From an uncultured Pelagibacteraceae bacterium (GTDB lineage Bacteria; Pseudomonadota; Alphaproteobacteria; Pelagibacterales; Pelagibacteraceae), in NCBI GenBank assembly GCA_902624185.1, contig CACNWU010000008.1:1-38824 (forward strand): 38,824 nucleotides of DNA, written 5' to 3'. Shown piece after piece: positions 37,882 through 38,824 of this stretch (its first letter is position 1; each line of letters starts with the position of its first letter). A model generated the notes under the pieces. It did no database searches. It saw only the letters and a program-made list of their open reading frames with translations, and was not told where the DNA came from. The translations under genes were made by a program, and so were the position numbers.

Positions 37882-38824
37882 TGTCAGATATAACAAAACA
37901 ATCTTTAACAGAATTAGTTGAAAATATTAAAAATAAAAAGCTATCTTCAACTGATATAACAAAAGCATTTATTGACAGATCTGAAAAATCTAAAGAATTG
38001 AACGCATATATTACTGAGGATTTCACATCAGCTTTAGAAAAAGCAAAAAAATTTGATCAAAAACCTAATTTAGATTTAAAACTTCCAGGTATTCCGATGG
38101 CAGTAAAAGATTTATTTTGTACAAAAGATGTTAAAACAACTGCTGGTAGTAAAATTCTAAATAATTTTATACCAACGTATGAGTCAACAGTAACTGAAAA
38201 TATTTGGAAAGAAGGTGCAATACTTTTAGGTAAATTAAATTGTGATGAATTTGCAATGGGCTCATCAAATGAAACTAGTTTTTTTGGAAATGTGCAAAAT
38301 CCAATTGATAAAAACCTAGTACCTGGTGGTTCATCTGGTGGATCTGCTTCAGCAGTGGCTGGACAATTAACACCAATTACAATAGGTACAGATACTGGAG
38401 GATCAATTAGACAACCAGCTTCATTCACAGGAACTGTAGGTTTAAAACCTACATATGGAAGTTGTTCGCGTTATGGAATTGTTGCCTTCGCTTCATCTTT
38501 AGACCAAGCAGGACCAATGGCACAAAATGTAAAAGACTGTGCATTGTTGCAAGAAGTAATTAGCACTTATGATTCAAAAGACTCTACTTCAATAGATTTT
38601 AAAAGAAATCAATACAACAAAGAACTCACTAATAATATAAAAGGAAAAAAAATTGGTATACCAAAAGAATATAGAGTTGATGGGATGCCAAAAGAGATTG
38701 AAGATCTTTGGCAAAAAGGAATTCAATATGTCAAAGATTGTGGTGCCGAAACTATAGATATTTCACTCCCTCACACTAGTTATGCTTTACCAACTTATTA
38801 TATTGTTGCTCCTGCTGAAGCATC
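37881..38824 (+). CDS. gatA: Asp-tRNA(Asn)/Glu-tRNA(Gln) amidotransferase subunit A (3'-truncated by window)
   Basis: GatA is the amidase that releases ammonia from glutamine for the GatB site. About 314 codons are present before the window ends; the full protein is near 480-490 aa. The amidase signature is intact: K76 in PMAVKD, the cis-serine S151 in PGGSSGGSA and the nucleophile S175 in GTDTGGSIR, giving the Ser-cisSer-Lys triad. The LDQAGPMAQNVKD segment follows. The start overlaps the gatC stop by one base, and gatB probably follows outside the window. Confidence 0.97.
   Translation, partial: MSDITKQSLTELVENIKNKKLSSTDITKAFIDRSEKSKELNAYITEDFTSALEKAKKFDQKPNLDLKLPGIPMAVKDLFCTKDVKTTAGSKILNNFIPTYESTVTENIWKEGAILLGKLNCDEFAMGSSNETSFFGNVQNPIDKNLVPGGSSGGSASAVAGQLTPITIGTDTGGSIRQPASFTGTVGLKPTYGSCSRYGIVAFASSLDQAGPMAQNVKDCALLQEVISTYDSKDSTSIDFKRNQYNKELTNNIKGKKIGIPKEYRVDGMPKEIEDLWQKGIQYVKDCGAETIDISLPHTSYALPTYYIVAPAEA

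Noticed and set aside
37823-38428. Minus-strand frames opposite gatC/gatA
   Set aside because: The plus strand encodes unmistakable GatC and GatA with catalytic residues.
1-38824. Hidden defence system, prophage, transposon or biosynthetic cluster
   Set aside because: Nearly every base belongs to a recognised housekeeping gene with family-typical motifs; no integrase, transposase, repeat array or unknown multi-gene cassette was found.

Overview
This 38.8 kb window is a compact, strongly AT-rich piece of bacterial core chromosome (roughly 30% G+C by eye). Protein sequences, very short spacers, A-ending codons and lysine/isoleucine/asparagine-rich proteins point to an alphaproteobacterium of the SAR11 (Pelagibacterales) type or a close streamlined relative. 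That placement is inferred from the sequence alone. No stretch over about 165 bases lacks a gene. I see no tRNA, rRNA, CRISPR array, insertion sequence, prophage or attachment site.

Layout. Bases 1-9185 hold the end of the L10 operon: rplJ (5' end outside the window), rplL, rpoB and rpoC. A 163-base gap with a good promoter and two leader hairpins follows. Then comes an almost gapless run (9349-22853) joining the str, S10 and spc operons: rpsL, rpsG, fusA, rpsJ, rplC, rplD, rplW, rplB, rpsS, rplV, rpsC, rplP, rpmC, rpsQ, rplN, rplX, rplE, rpsN, rpsH, rplF, rplR, rpsE, rplO, secY and adk. A second internal promoter precedes the alpha operon (rpsM, rpsK, rpoA, rplQ), which is followed by an rRNA pseudouridine synthase gene (25243-26160). 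Two genes often found in this cluster are missing from their usual places: tuf (between fusA and rpsJ) and rpmD (between rpsE and rplO).

From 26138 on, genes switch strand often: lipB (-), mgtE (+), panC (-), galU-ugd (+), then a minus-strand group transcribed ruvX, pyrB, pyrC-like, plsY, topA, ridA, and finally gatC-gatA (+, gatA cut by the window end). These cover lipoate attachment, magnesium uptake, pantothenate, UDP-glucuronate, pyrimidine and phospholipid synthesis, DNA topology and Gln-tRNA amidation. Convergent neighbours overlap or lie three bases apart.

Most notable points. (1) rpsM (S13, essential) carries a one-base expansion of an A-tract that breaks its frame, giving either a sequence error or a gene rescued by slippage. 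(2) The dihydroorotase-like protein beside pyrB lacks the HxH metal ligands and is probably a structural partner of aspartate transcarbamoylase. (3) The rpsL leader has two tidy hairpins. (4) L24 is C-terminally short. I found no convincing previously undescribed multi-gene system. This is housekeeping DNA, and the findings are refinements of it.
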